A stretch of DNA of 64,000 bases from Streptomyces kurssanovii (GTDB lineage Bacteria > Actinomycetota > Actinomycetes > Streptomycetales > Streptomycetaceae), in contig NZ_BMTN01000004.1 of assembly GCF_014649695.1 (NCBI RefSeq), forward strand, positions 1 to 64,000, read 5' to 3'. Shown here piece by piece: positions 25,479-34,565 of this stretch. The translations under genes and the position numbers were made by a program. The notes beneath the pieces are model-generated. The model saw nothing but the letters and a program-made list of their open reading frames with translations. It ran no database searches and was not told the origin of the DNA. Every line of letters starts with the position of its first letter. Position 1 is the first letter of the stretch.

Positions 25479-25581
25479 GAGAGCGCCGCGGCCCTGCTGC
25501 GACCGGTCCCGGCGCGGGCCGGCCCGGCCGGTGCCGCACCCGGCGGAGACCGTAAAGATCAAGCCACGCGCGGCCGCCCGG

Positions 25582-25926
25582 TCAGGTGCGCAGCAGGCGG
25601 GCGATGGCCTTCGTCGCTTCCTCCACCTTGGCGTCCACCTCGGCGCCGCCCTTCACCGCCGCGTCCGCGACGCAGTGCCGCAGGTGCTCCTCGAGCAGCT
25701 GAAGCGCGAAGGACTGCAGGGCCTTGGTCGAAGCGGAGACCTGAGTGAGTATGTCGATGCAGTACACGTCCTCGTCGACCATCCGCTGCAGGCCGCGGAT
25801 CTGGCCCTCGATACGGCGCAGCCGCTTGAGGTGTTCGTCCTTCTGCTTGTGGTACCCGTGCACGCCGCGGTCGTGGTCGGTCTCGTGCTCCGTGACCGGA
25901 AGGCCGGCCGCCTCGGTGGTCGTCAT
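25582..25926 (-). CDS. csoR: CsoR-family copper-sensing repressor
   Basis: A 114-aa all-helical DNA-binding repressor (DUF156). The Cu(I) ligands C-H-C are present: Cys in DVYCIDILTQ, then His and Cys spaced HxxxC in EEHLRHCV. The N-terminal helix has HLKRLRRIEGQIRGLQRMV, the basic face that contacts DNA. Cu(I) binding releases the repressor and induces efflux genes. ATG 25926 has GGGAGGA upstream. A perfect palindrome (25956-25974) 30 nt before the start is the probable autoregulatory operator. No copper ATPase or CopZ gene is adjacent, so its targets must be elsewhere as well. Confidence 0.93.
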   Translation of the reverse strand: MTTTEAAGLPVTEHETDHDRGVHGYHKQKDEHLKRLRRIEGQIRGLQRMVDEDVYCIDILTQVSASTKALQSFALQLLEEHLRHCVADAAVKGGAEVDAKVEEATKAIARLLRT

Positions 25927-25955
25927 CGTGTCCTCCCGTTGTCCCGAAAGGGGTG

Positions 25956-25974
25956 TATACCCCTCGTGGGTATA
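25956..25974. promoter_or_regulatory. csoR operator: Putative CsoR operator
   Basis: Perfect 7-5-7 palindrome TATACCC-CTCGT-GGGTATA, matching the AT-flanked CCC/GGG pattern of CsoR operators. It is centred 39 nt upstream of the csoR start. An overlapping GGGGT-GTATA-CCCCT partial palindrome extends it on the left. Confidence 0.82.
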
Positions 25975-26118
25975 TGGTAACGAATCGCGTGGAATCCGTG
26001 GGGGTCCGTGCCGATCGCCTTGTCCTCATGGGCGACACTGGGATACTGCCGGTTAGCCGTGGCCGGATGATGCGCCTAGCATCAGCCTGACCGAATCCAA
26101 GCACCCCGAGGACCCCAC

Positions 26119-26739
26119 GTGCGATTTCGTCTGACCCCCAGGGAGACGAGCTTCTACGACATGTTCTCCGCTTCCGCGGACAACATCGTCACGGGCTCGA
26201 AGCTCCTGATGGAACTGCTCGGGGCGGAATCCTCCGCCAGGGCCGAGATCGCGGAACGGATGCGGGCCGCCGAGCACGCCGGGGACGACGCCACCCACGC
26301 GATCTTCCACCAGCTGAACTCCTCGTTCATCACGCCCTTCGACCGCGAGGACATCTACAACCTCGCGTCGTCCCTCGACGACATCATGGACTTCATGGAG
26401 GAGGCCGTCGACCTGGTCGTCCTCTACAACGTCGAAGAGCTGCCCAAGGGCGTCGAGCAGCAGATCGAGGTCCTGGCGCGGGCGGCGGAGCTGACGGCCG
26501 AGGCCATGCCGCACCTGCGGACGATGGAGAACCTCACCGAGTACTGGATCGAGGTCAACCGGCTGGAGAACCAGGCGGACCAGATCCACCGCAAGCTGCT
26601 CGCCCACCTCTTCAACGGCAAGTACGACGCCATGGAGGTCCTCAAGCTGAAGCAGATCGTCGACGTGCTCGAAGAGGCCGCGGACGCGTTCGAGCACGTG
26701 GCGAACACGGTGGAGACCATCGCGGTCAAGGAGTCCTGA
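26119..26739 (+). CDS. PhoU-like DUF47-family protein
   Basis: A 206-aa all-helical protein of the DUF47/PhoU-related family (MRFRLTPRETSFYDMFSASA start; acidic clusters in FDREDIYNLASSLDDIMDFME that bind metal ions in relatives). It ends 5 nt before the Pit transporter, so the two form an operon. DUF47 proteins partner low-affinity Pit transporters and modulate phosphate uptake. GTG 26119 is supported by GAGGA 7 nt upstream. Distinct from true PhoU of the Pst/PhoR system. Confidence 0.9.
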   Translation: MRFRLTPRETSFYDMFSASADNIVTGSKLLMELLGAESSARAEIAERMRAAEHAGDDATHAIFHQLNSSFITPFDREDIYNLASSLDDIMDFMEEAVDLVVLYNVEELPKGVEQQIEVLARAAELTAEAMPHLRTMENLTEYWIEVNRLENQADQIHRKLLAHLFNGKYDAMEVLKLKQIVDVLEEAADAFEHVANTVETIAVKES

Positions 26740-26744
26740 ACCAC

Positions 26745-27743
26745 GTGGACACCTTTGCCCTGGTCGTGACCATCGGGGTCGCGCTCTTCTTCACGTACAC
26801 CAACGGCTTCCACGACTCCGCGAACGCGATCGCGACATCGGTCTCCACGAGGGCGCTGACGCCGCGCGTGGCACTGGCGATGGCCGCGGTGATGAACCTC
26901 GCGGGCGCCTTCCTCGGGCAGGGCGTCGCCAAGACCGTCAGCGAAGGGCTCATCGAGACGCCCGTCGGCTCGCGCGGCATGGGCATCCTGTTCGCGGCGC
27001 TGGTCGGCGCGATCGTCTGGAACCTGATCACCTGGTACTTCGGGCTGCCCTCCTCCTCGTCGCACGCGCTGTTCGGCGGCATGGTCGGAGCGGCGCTCGC
27101 CGGCGGGACCGAGGTGATCTGGACCGGGGTGCTCGAGAAGGTCGTCATCCCGATGTTCATCTCGCCGATCGTCGGTATGGCCGTCGGCTACCTGGTGATG
27201 GTCGGCATCCTGTGGATGTTCCGCAGGGCCAACCCGCACAAGGCCAAGCGCGGCTTCCGGATCGCTCAGACGGTGTCCGCGGCGGGCATGGCGCTCGGCC
27301 ACGGCCTTCAGGACGCGCAGAAGACGATGGGCATCGTCGTGATGGCCCTCGTCATCGCCGACGTCGAGAACCAGGGTGACCCGATCCCCACCTGGGTCAA
27401 GATCGCCTGTGCGCTGATGCTGTCGCTCGGTACGTACGCCGGTGGCTGGCGCATCATGCGGACGCTCGGCCGCAAGATCATCGAGCTGGACCCGCCGCAG
27501 GGCTTCGCGGCGGAGACCACCGGTGCGTCGATCATGTTCGGCTCGGCGTTCCTGTTCCACGCGCCGATCTCCACGACGCATGTGATCACCTCGGCGATCA
27601 TGGGCGTCGGCGCGACGAAGCGGGTGAACGCGGTGCGGTGGGGTGTCGCGAAGAACATCATCCTGGGCTGGTTCATCACGATGCCGGCGGCGGCGATGGT
27701 GGCGGCGGCGAGCTATGGCGTGGTGTACCTGATCTTCGGCTGA
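26745..27743 (+). CDS. pit: Pit-family inorganic phosphate transporter
   Basis: A 332-aa polytopic membrane protein with about ten helices and the two family signatures: FTYTNGFHDSANAIATSVST near residue 16 and the C-terminal repeat FLFHAPISTTHVITSAIMGV. It is a low-affinity metal-phosphate/proton symporter, used when phosphate is plentiful. GTG 26745 has AAGGAG upstream, within the end of the PhoU-like gene. Together with pstSCAB downstream, it gives the cell low- and high-affinity phosphate uptake in one region. Confidence 0.94.
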   Translation: MDTFALVVTIGVALFFTYTNGFHDSANAIATSVSTRALTPRVALAMAAVMNLAGAFLGQGVAKTVSEGLIETPVGSRGMGILFAALVGAIVWNLITWYFGLPSSSSHALFGGMVGAALAGGTEVIWTGVLEKVVIPMFISPIVGMAVGYLVMVGILWMFRRANPHKAKRGFRIAQTVSAAGMALGHGLQDAQKTMGIVVMALVIADVENQGDPIPTWVKIACALMLSLGTYAGGWRIMRTLGRKIIELDPPQGFAAETTGASIMFGSAFLFHAPISTTHVITSAIMGVGATKRVNAVRWGVAKNIILGWFITMPAAAMVAAASYGVVYLIFG

Positions 27744-27756
27744 CGGTGCGTGGGTG

Positions 27757-28165
27757 CGGGCGTGAGCCTGTCCCCTACCCGCCCCTCCCCGATACCGGGG
27801 GCTCCGCCCTCGGACCCCGGACCGGGCTCCGCCCCGGACCCGGACCGGGCTCCGCGCCGGACCCCGCGCCTTCCCTGACCGGGCTCGCCCGGGCCCGGCA
27901 CCGCGCTTCGGCGGTGTTTTCGGGGGCTTCTCCCCCTCACACCTTGCGGCGTGGGGGACCCCCACCGCACCCCCGCGCCTCGATCGCCGTCGGGGCTGGA
28001 GTTGCCGCGGGGCCGGCATTTCCCAGGAAGGTCTTCACCGACGGGCTGAGGGGCCGCGCAGCGGCATTTTCAGCCCGTCCGGCGTTTGAGGACACCGCGC
28101 GGAGCGCGGTGACGGGTCCGGGCGGAGCCCGGTTTCGGGAAGGGGCGGGGTGGGGGACAAGCCCG
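27757..28165. repeat. Degenerate GC-rich inverted repeat element
   Basis: The 768-nt gap between the Pit gene and pstB contains no gene. It holds two inverted arms, about 27760-27810 and 28113-28163, built from CTGTCCCC-ACCCGCCCCT-CCCGA and a GGGCTCCGCCC block. Several GACCGGGCTCCGC repeats lie between them, with the motif CAGCCCGTCCGGCGTTTGAGG at 28073-28093. These are familiar short intergenic repeats dispersed in Streptomyces genomes. Function unknown; probably a non-autonomous repeat or transcript-end structure. 28170-28400 is further low-complexity GC. Confidence 0.7.
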
Positions 28166-28412
28166 CCGCAGGCGCCACCGCACCACGCGCCCGCGACCCA
28201 GCGCGGTCCGGACCGGCACCCGGATCGCACCTGGGCTCGGCGTGGCCCGGACCGGTCCCGCTCGCGCCCGGGTCCGGACACGCCCGCGGCGTCATGCGCC
28301 ACGCCCCCGGCCGGTCCGGACACGCCCGCGGCCGCCACACGCCCCGGCCCGGTCGCCGCGCCGCGGAGAGGCAGGGTGAGGGCGGGGGCTCGGTGGTGGT
28401 GGAGGAAGTGGT

Positions 28413-28442
28413 TGGGCCCGCCCCCTGGGAGAGGGGCGGGCC
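28413..28442 (-). terminator. Terminator downstream of pstB
   Basis: Perfect 11-bp inverted repeat GGGCCCGCCCC / GGGGCGGGCCC with an 8-nt loop, about 70 nt after the pstB stop. It can serve the pst operon reading leftwards. Confidence 0.82.
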
Positions 28443-28511
28443 CTTCGTCTTGGGGTGGCACCGCCATGCAGCACCCCAGGACGTCTGCTCCCCGGCGGTC
28501 CGGGGCGTCTG

Positions 28512-29288
28512 TCAGCCGAAGCGGCCGGAGATGTAGTCCTCGGTCGCCTGGACGGACGGGTTGGCGAAGATCCGCTCGGTGTCGTCGATCTCGATCAGCT
28601 TGCCGGGCTGGCCGACCGCCGAGAGGTTGAAGAACGCCGTGCGGTCGGAGACGCGCGCCGCCTGCTGCATGTTGTGCGTCACGATGACGATCGTGAAGCG
28701 CTCCTTCAGCTCGCCGATCAGGTCCTCGATCGCCAGGGTCGAGATCGGGTCGAGCGCCGAGCACGGCTCGTCCATGAGCAGCACGTCCGGCTCGACGGCG
28801 ATCGCGCGGGCGATGCACAGGCGCTGCTGCTGGCCGCCGGAGAGGCCGGAGCCGGGCTTGTTGAGCCGGTCCTTGACCTCGTTCCAGAGGTTGGCGCCCC
28901 TGAGGGAGCGCTCGACGATCTCCGCCAGCTGGTTCTTCTTGTAGGTGCCGTTCAGCCGCAGGCCCGCCGCCACGTTGTCGAAGATCGACATCGTGGGGAA
29001 GGGATTGGGCCGCTGGAAGACCATGCCGACCGTGCGGCGCACGGCGACCGGGTCGACGTCCTTGGCGTACAGGTTCTCGTCGTCCAGCAGCACCTTGCCC
29101 TCGACGCGGCCGCCGGGGGTGACCTCGTGCATGCGGTTGAGGGTGCGCAGGAAGGTGGACTTGCCGCAGCCGGACGGGCCGATGAAGGCGGTCACGGAGC
29201 GGGGCTCCACGGTCATGGAGATGTCGTCGATCGCCTTGTGGGAGCCGTAGTAGGCGGTCAGGCCCGATACGTCGATTCGCTTGGCCAT
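28512..29288 (-). CDS. pstB: Phosphate ABC transporter ATP-binding protein PstB
   Basis: A 258-aa cytoplasmic ATPase of the high-affinity phosphate importer. Walker [10 protein letters not shown], signature LSGGQQQR, Walker [14 protein letters not shown] and the switch His in [13 protein letters not shown] are intact, and the C-terminus [18 protein letters not shown] is typical of PstB. Length is normal. It is the last gene of pstSCAB, 7 nt after pstA, and a strong hairpin follows. Confidence 0.98.
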   Translation of the reverse strand: MAKRIDVSGLTAYYGSHKAIDDISMTVEPRSVTAFIGPSGCGKSTFLRTLNRMHEVTPGGRVEGKVLLDDENLYAKDVDPVAVRRTVGMVFQRPNPFPTMSIFDNVAAGLRLNGTYKKNQLAEIVERSLRGANLWNEVKDRLNKPGSGLSGGQQQRLCIARAIAVEPDVLLMDEPCSALDPISTLAIEDLIGELKERFTIVIVTHNMQQAARVSDRTAFFNLSAVGQPGKLIEIDDTERIFANPSVQATEDYISGRFG

Positions 29289-29295
29289 GGTGGTT

Positions 29296-30369
29296 CTACT
29301 TTCCGGTCTTCGGGGCCTTCCAGCGGGCGATGCCGCGGGCCACCAGGTTGAGGATCATGACGAAGGCGATCAGAACCAGGGCGGCGCCCCAGGCGCGCGC
29401 GATCGAGGCGTCCGTACCGACGGCGTACTGCTCGTACACGTACAGCGGCAGGGAGGACTGGGCGCCTTCGAAGGGGTTCGGGTTGATCAGCTTCGTGCCG
29501 AAAACGAGGAGCAGTACCGGAGCGGTCTCACCGGTGACCCGCGCGACGGCGAGCATCACGCCGGTGGTGATGCCACCGATCGCGGTGGGCAGGACCACCT
29601 TCAGGATGGTCCGCCACTTCGGTACGCCCAGGGCGAGTGAGGCTTCGCGCAGCTCGTTCGGGACCAGCTTCAGCATTTCCTCGGTGGAGCGGACGACCAC
29701 CGGCATCATCAGGATGGCCAGGGCGAGACCGCCGGCGAAACCGGAGGGGCCGAAGCCGAGCATCAGGTTCCAGGTGGCGAGGACGAACAGGCCCGCGACG
29801 ATGGAGGGGATGCCGGTCATGACGTCGACGAAGAAGGTGACGGCCTTGGCCAGCTTCCCGCGCCCGTACTCGACGAGGTAGATCGCGGTGAGCAGGCCGA
29901 CCGGGGCGGCGATGACCGCGGCGATGAGTACCTGCTCGATGGTGCCGAGCAGTGCGTGGTAGATGCCACCGCCGGGCTCGGCGTCGAGGACGCCGTTCAT
30001 GGAGTGGCCGAGGAAGTAGCCGTCGACCACCTCCAGGCCCTTGGTGATCGTGACCCAGGCCAGCGAGAACAGCGGCACGACGGCGAGCACGAAGCACACC
30101 CAGACGAGGCTGGTGGCGACGCGGTCCTTGGCCTGGCGGGAGTTCTCGACCTTGGTGGTGATCACGTAGGTGGCGAGGACGAAGACGAGGGCGGCGATCA
30201 TGCCCCACTGGACGCGGCTCTGCCAGCCGGCCGCCAGGCCGATACCGCAGCCCGCGGCGATCGAGCCGGCCGCGATGGCTGCCGGGGCCCAGCGCGGGAG
30301 GCGGGCGTGGGACAGGGGACCGCTGCGTACGGTGGCCACCGGACGCTTGTCCTGGACGAGCTGGCTCAT
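29296..30369 (-). CDS. pstA: Phosphate ABC transporter permease PstA
   Basis: A 357-aa permease with about eight helices: two N-terminal pairs, then the six-helix MetI-like core with the EAA loop ([21 protein letters not shown], a PstA hallmark). It has an N-terminal extension of about 60 residues compared with E. coli PstA, usual in actinobacteria. It overlaps pstC by 4 bp and precedes pstB by 7 nt. It forms the membrane channel with PstC. Confidence 0.97.
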   Translation of the reverse strand: MSQLVQDKRPVATVRSGPLSHARLPRWAPAAIAAGSIAAGCGIGLAAGWQSRVQWGMIAALVFVLATYVITTKVENSRQAKDRVATSLVWVCFVLAVVPLFSLAWVTITKGLEVVDGYFLGHSMNGVLDAEPGGGIYHALLGTIEQVLIAAVIAAPVGLLTAIYLVEYGRGKLAKAVTFFVDVMTGIPSIVAGLFVLATWNLMLGFGPSGFAGGLALAILMMPVVVRSTEEMLKLVPNELREASLALGVPKWRTILKVVLPTAIGGITTGVMLAVARVTGETAPVLLLVFGTKLINPNPFEGAQSSLPLYVYEQYAVGTDASIARAWGAALVLIAFVMILNLVARGIARWKAPKTGK

Positions 30370-31361
30370 GCGTTGGCCCCCGAGTACTCCTTGCGGCGGG
30401 CGATGATCGCGCGGGCCGCTCCGTTGACCACCAGCGTGATCACGAACAGGACGAGGCCGGAGGCGATCAGGGCGTCGCGGCCGAATTCGTCCGCCTCGTT
30501 GAACTTCGCGGCGATGTTCTGGGCGAAGGTGCCGCCGCCCGGGTCGAGCAGGTGCCCGGAGATGACGAAGCTCGGCGACAGGACGACGGCGACGGCCATC
30601 GTCTCGCCGAGGGCACGGCCGAGGCCCAGCATGGAGGCGCTGATGATGCCGGAGCGGCCGAAGGGCAGCACCGACATCCGGATGACCTCCCAGCGGGTGG
30701 CGCCGAGCGCCAGGGCGGCCTCTTCGTGCATCTTCGGCACCTGGAGGAAGACCTCGCGGGTGACGTTCGTGATGATCGGCAGGATCATGATCGCGAGCAG
30801 GATGCCCACGGTGAACAGGTTGCGGGCGACGCCTTCGCCGGTCTTCTCGAAGATGTACGTCCAGCCGAGGTACTCGTTGAGCCAGCTGTTCAGGCCGTCG
30901 AGGTAGGGGACCAGGAAGATGGCGCCCCAGAGGCCGTAGATGATGCTGGGCACGGCGGCGAGCAGGTCGACGACGTACGCGAGGGGCGTGGCGATCCGCC
31001 GCGGCGCGTAGTGCGAGATGAACAGCGCGATGCCGATGGCGACCGGCACGGCGATGACCATCGCGATGACCGAGCTGACGACGGTGCCGAAGGCGAGTAC
31101 GGCGATACCGAAGACCGGCGGGTCACCGGCCGGGTTCCACTCGGACGTGGTCAGGAAGTTGGCGTCGTCCTTCGAGATGGCGATGCCCGCGCGGTACGTG
31201 AGGAATCCCGCGATCGCGGCCATGATGACCAGCAGGAAGATGCCTGCTCCCCGGGACATGCCCAGGAATATGCGGTCACCGGGACGGGGCTTGCCGCGGG
31301 TCGTGCCCGTTTGCTGCGGGGCACGGGGCGGTGGGGCTGATGTGGTGGTTGCTGTATCCAT
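30366..31361 (-). CDS. pstC: Phosphate ABC transporter permease PstC
   Basis: A 331-aa permease with six helices in the MetI-like core and the EAA loop in PKMHEEAALALGATRWEVIR. The N-terminal about 35 residues are cytoplasmic and Pro/Thr-rich. It follows pstS after a 95-nt gap containing a strong hairpin and overlaps pstA by 4 bp. It pairs with PstA to import phosphate delivered by PstS. Confidence 0.97.
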   Translation of the reverse strand: MDTATTTSAPPPRAPQQTGTTRGKPRPGDRIFLGMSRGAGIFLLVIMAAIAGFLTYRAGIAISKDDANFLTTSEWNPAGDPPVFGIAVLAFGTVVSSVIAMVIAVPVAIGIALFISHYAPRRIATPLAYVVDLLAAVPSIIYGLWGAIFLVPYLDGLNSWLNEYLGWTYIFEKTGEGVARNLFTVGILLAIMILPIITNVTREVFLQVPKMHEEAALALGATRWEVIRMSVLPFGRSGIISASMLGLGRALGETMAVAVVLSPSFVISGHLLDPGGGTFAQNIAAKFNEADEFGRDALIASGLVLFVITLVVNGAARAIIARRKEYSGANA

Positions 31362-31414
31362 CGTGGTCTCCGGTCTGCGGAGCCGGCAGGCTCCAGGCGG
31401 CGGTGCACCGGATG

Positions 31415-31449
31415 CCGGGGCCGGTCCGTCTCAGGCGGACCGGCCCCGG
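31415..31449 (-). terminator. Intercistronic attenuator between pstS and pstC
   Basis: Perfect 14-bp inverted repeat CCGGGGCCGGTCCG / CGGACCGGCCCCGG with a 7-nt loop, 8 nt after the pstS stop and ahead of pstC. No U-tract, so probably partial termination or mRNA 3'-end stabilisation. It would make pstS message exceed pstCAB. Confidence 0.8.
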
Positions 31450-31456
31450 CCGGACA

Positions 31457-32593
31457 TCAGGACAGGGTGGGGACGATCTCGCGGACCTTGGTCGCGATCT
31501 CGGCGGGCAGCGGCGCGTAGCCGGCGTCCGTGAGGACCTTCTGGCCCTCCTCGCTCGCGGTGTAGTTGAGGAACGCCTTCAGGGTCGGCAGGGTCTCCGC
31601 CTTGTTGCCCTTGTCGCAGGCGATCTCGTACGTCACGAGGATGATCGGGTAGGCGCCCTCGGCCTTGGTCTTGTAGTCGAGGGACAGGGCCAGGTCCTTG
31701 CCGGTGCCCGTGACCTTGGCGGCGGCGATGGCCTTGGAGGCGTTCTCGCTCGTCGCGTCGACCGGGGCGGCGGCACCGGTGTCCAGCTTGACGGTGGAGA
31801 TCGACTGCGAGGACGCGTACGACAGCTCGAAGTAGCCGATCGAACCCTGCGTCTGCTTCACCTGGGCGGCGACACCGGAGGAGCCGTTGGCGGCCTGGCC
31901 ACCGGGGGCCAGCCACGACTTCGACTTGGGGTCGTGCTTCCAGTCGGCCGGGGCGGCCTCGCTGAGGTACTTGTGCAGGTTCTGCGTGGTGCCCGACTCG
32001 TCGGAGCGGTGGAAGGCCTGGATGGAGGAGCTCGGCAGCTTCGCGTCGGGGTTGAGCTTGGCGATGGCCGGGTCGTTCCACTTGGTGATCTTCGAGTCGA
32101 AGATCTTCGCGATGGTCGCGGAGTCGAGGACGAGGTTGTCCACGCCCTCCAGGTTGTAGCCGATCGCGACGGGGCCGCCGACCATCGGGAGGTTGATGCC
32201 CTGGCCGCCCTTGCAGATCTTCTTCGACTCCTCGACCTCCTCCGGCTTCAGCGCGGAGTCGGAGCCGGCGAAGGCGACCTGGCCCTGGGTGAACTTGGTG
32301 ATGCCGCCACCGGAGCCGATGGGCTGGTAGTTGACCTCGACGCCGGAACACGCGGCCTGGAAGTTCTTCACCCACAGGTCCATGGCGTTCTTCTGCGCGC
32401 TCGAGCCGGCCGCGAGGATCTGGCCCTTGGCCTCGTCGCACTTGATGTTCGACGCGGCGTTGGTCTTGTCGCCGCCGTCGGGGCCGGTGGCCGTGTTGTT
32501 GTCCGAGCCACACGCCGTGAGGACCAGGGCGCCGGAGATCGCGAGGGCGCCGAGCGCGGTGGCGCGAAGCCCGTTCTTGCGCTGAAGCTTCAC
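31457..32593 (-). CDS. pstS: Phosphate-binding lipoprotein PstS
   Basis: A 378-aa secreted lipoprotein. Signal peptide of about 25 residues ends LVLTACG (lipobox Cys near 27). The mature periplasmic-binding fold has phosphate-contacting motifs ILAAGSSAQ near the N-terminus, AFAGSDSALK, and the FHRSDESGTTQNLHKYLS loop with Arg, Ser, Asp, Ser, Gly and Thr. GTG 32593 is preceded by AAGGA 10 nt upstream and by a PHO box at 32716-32737, so PhoP controls it under phosphate starvation. It is the first gene of pstSCAB. Confidence 0.97.
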   Translation of the reverse strand: MKLQRKNGLRATALGALAISGALVLTACGSDNNTATGPDGGDKTNAASNIKCDEAKGQILAAGSSAQKNAMDLWVKNFQAACSGVEVNYQPIGSGGGITKFTQGQVAFAGSDSALKPEEVEESKKICKGGQGINLPMVGGPVAIGYNLEGVDNLVLDSATIAKIFDSKITKWNDPAIAKLNPDAKLPSSSIQAFHRSDESGTTQNLHKYLSEAAPADWKHDPKSKSWLAPGGQAANGSSGVAAQVKQTQGSIGYFELSYASSQSISTVKLDTGAAAPVDATSENASKAIAAAKVTGTGKDLALSLDYKTKAEGAYPIILVTYEIACDKGNKAETLPTLKAFLNYTASEEGQKVLTDAGYAPLPAEIATKVREIVPTLS

Positions 32594-32715
32594 TTTCTGG
32601 TGTTCCTTCCAGTTGCCGCCGTCCGTGGCGGCGTGCGTCGGGGTGGGGGGACCGGCACCGTGCCGGTCACCGTCTGAGGCCGAAATTAGGCAGATGAGAT
32701 GAAGCGGCCGACTGG

Positions 32716-32737
32716 CGAGAGTGAACGCAAGGTGAAC
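32716..32737 (-). promoter_or_regulatory. PHO box (PhoP-binding direct repeat) upstream of pstS
   Basis: On the minus strand, GTTCACCTTGC is followed at once by GTTCACTCTCG: two 11-bp direct repeat units of the Streptomyces PhoP box (consensus GTTCACC). It lies about 125 nt upstream of the pstS start, with an AT-richer segment (TGCCTAATTT on the minus strand, 32681-32690) downstream as the likely -10 area. Confidence 0.88.
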
Positions 32738-32814
32738 CGTGCCCGGCGACCCGGTGCCCGTTCGAATGTCCACTCGTTCGCGGTTCCGATGCCATACGGG
32801 GCGCCCAGGGACGG

Positions 32815-33234
32815 TCACGCTGTGTGAAGTGCTTGGAGGAGCGCGTCGACCAGTTCGCGGTCGCGGGGCTGGGTGAGCCGGGTCCGCGCCGCGGCGGGCG
32901 GCAGCCACACGATGGCGTCGACCTCGTCGCCGGCGGCGAAGGAACCGCTGGTCGCCTCGGCGGCCCAGTAGAAGACCTGCTTGGGCCGGCCGCCCGTGAG
33001 GTATCGGACGGTGGGGAGTCGGGCGCCGGGGACGCAGCGGTGGCCGGTCTCCTCCAGCACCTCGCGCAGGGCGGCGGTGAGGGTGTCCTCGCCGGACTTG
33101 AGCTTGCCCTTCGGGTGCGACCAGTCGTCGTACTTGGGCCGGTGCACCAGGCAGATCTCGATGCCGCCGTCCCGGCGCGGGGAGCGGCGCCAGAGCACGC
33201 ACCCCGCGGCGAGCACGGTGGCCCCGCCGTTCAT
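32815..33234 (-). CDS. NUDIX hydrolase
   Basis: A 139-aa pyrophosphohydrolase. The Nudix box GKLKSGEDTLTAALREVLEE fits GX5EX7REUXEE, with the metal-binding Glu pair intact. YDDWSHPKGKL before it resembles enzymes acting on diadenosine polyphosphates or nucleotide derivatives. ATG 33234 overlaps the stop of the CHAD gene by 4 bp, so it is coupled to CHAD and ppk. Working with polyphosphate metabolism is plausible; the substrate is not determined by sequence. Confidence 0.9.
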   Translation of the reverse strand: MNGGATVLAAGCVLWRRSPRRDGGIEICLVHRPKYDDWSHPKGKLKSGEDTLTAALREVLEETGHRCVPGARLPTVRYLTGGRPKQVFYWAAEATSGSFAAGDEVDAIVWLPPAAARTRLTQPRDRELVDALLQALHTA

Positions 33235-34565
33235 GGCGCCGTGACCGCCGTGGTGGCGTGCCGCCATTCCTGCTGGAAGGCGAACCGGGCCGCCTCGACC
33301 TCGTGCCGCTGGTCGGCGTGGAGCACGCCGAGGGCGTACGCGGTGGCGGGGGCGATGCGTGGGGTGCGGGCCGCGGTGGCCGCAGCGGCTGCCGCTTCCG
33401 CCGCGTCGCGGTGCCGGTCGAGCAGGATGCCCGCGTGGCACAGGACGGGGGCGGTGCCGGGGTGCAGCACCTCCTGCGCGTAGCGGTGCAGCCGCAGCAG
33501 TCTGCGGACCTCGTGCCAGGGGGCGTCCTGCGCCTCACCGGCGGAGGCCGCGGCGAGGCCGCTGAACAGCGCCTCCGCGTTGTACGGGTGGGCGGCCCTG
33601 CGCAGCGGCAGTTCGGCGACCGCCGCCAGCAGCCGTCGCTCCGCGGCCTCCGCGGGCAGCGCCAGGGTCTCGGTGGCCGGACCGGCGGCCGCGGGGCCGA
33701 GCGGGAGCTCGGAGGCCAGTAAAGCGACGGCGTCGGCGACCGCGTGGAAACGTGCGGAGCCGAGCGCCTGGAGTGCTGCGGAGTGGGCGCGGGTCCGCGC
33801 GAGGGTGAGTTGCCGCTCCAGCAGCGCCGCGGCCCGGGCGGCCCCTACGGCGAGGGCGCCGTTGCCGGAGGGGGAGCCGGCCGTACGTCCGGCGCGGTCC
33901 GCCGCCGTCGTGGTCACCGTGGCCCGGACGCCGCGGGAGGCCGGAACTTCGTCCGCAGCCGCCGGCGTGCCGTGGTCCGTGCCGTGCCCGTCCGTGAGCG
34001 CGGCAGGTGCCGTGTCACCCGTGCCGTGCCCGTCGGCGGCTGCGCCCGACGTCCCGATGTCCCCGTCGTCGGCGTCCGCGGTGCCCGTCGGGCCGTGCGC
34101 GGCAGCCGGGCCGGAGCCGCCCGGTTCGTGGGGACGGGCCTCGGCCCCGCCAGAACCGTTGTGTGCCGCGGAGCCGTACAACGGCAGGCTCTCGCCACGG
34201 GCCGGCGGCAGCGGGGCCGTGCCCGACAGGCGGGACAGGGCGTCCAGCAGGCGGGACAGGCGCGATGTGAACGCGTGCTCCTGGGCCAGGGTCGTGGACA
34301 GCCACGCCAGCTCCGTCCGCAGGCCGTCCGCCCAGGCCGGGTCGAGCAGCGGGCGGAAGGTGTGGAGCGTCCCGCTGATGCGGCGGGACGCGGCCCGCAG
34401 CGAGCGGGCCGCCTCCGCGACCGCCGCCGTCTCCGCGCCGTTCTCGCCGTGCCGGCGCAGACTGCGCAGGAAGTCGGCGGCCTGGGCGTGGAGGTAGTGG
34501 GCCACCGCCTCGCCCGCCGTGCCCGCGAGGACGGTGTCCGGCCTGGAAAGTTCAGGGCTGTGCAC
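33231..34565 (-). CDS. CHAD-domain protein
   Basis: A 444-aa cytoplasmic protein. The CHAD domain is split into two helical halves: the N-terminal part (about 12-110: [40 protein letters not shown]) and the C-terminal part (about 260-440). A Gly/Ala/Thr-rich low-complexity insert separates them (about 115-235). Conserved His and basic residues of CHAD bind polyphosphate. It overlaps the ppk 3' end by 14 bp and the NUDIX gene by 4 bp. GTG 34565 has GGAGG 7 nt upstream. Probably targets or stores polyphosphate made by the neighbouring kinase. Confidence 0.9.
   Translation of the reverse strand: MHSPELSRPDTVLAGTAGEAVAHYLHAQAADFLRSLRRHGENGAETAAVAEAARSLRAASRRISGTLHTFRPLLDPAWADGLRTELAWLSTTLAQEHAFTSRLSRLLDALSRLSGTAPLPPARGESLPLYGSAAHNGSGGAEARPHEPGGSGPAAAHGPTGTADADDGDIGTSGAAADGHGTGDTAPAALTDGHGTDHGTPAAADEVPASRGVRATVTTTAADRAGRTAGSPSGNGALAVGAARAAALLERQLTLARTRAHSAALQALGSARFHAVADAVALLASELPLGPAAAGPATETLALPAEAAERRLLAAVAELPLRRAAHPYNAEALFSGLAAASAGEAQDAPWHEVRRLLRLHRYAQEVLHPGTAPVLCHAGILLDRHRDAAEAAAAAATAARTPRIAPATAYALGVLHADQRHEVEAARFAFQQEWRHATTAVTAP

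Noticed and set aside
27638-28630. 330-codon frame in the Pit-pstB gap
   Set aside because: Runs through low-complexity repeats and the pstB terminator; Pro/Arg/Gly composition with no protein features.
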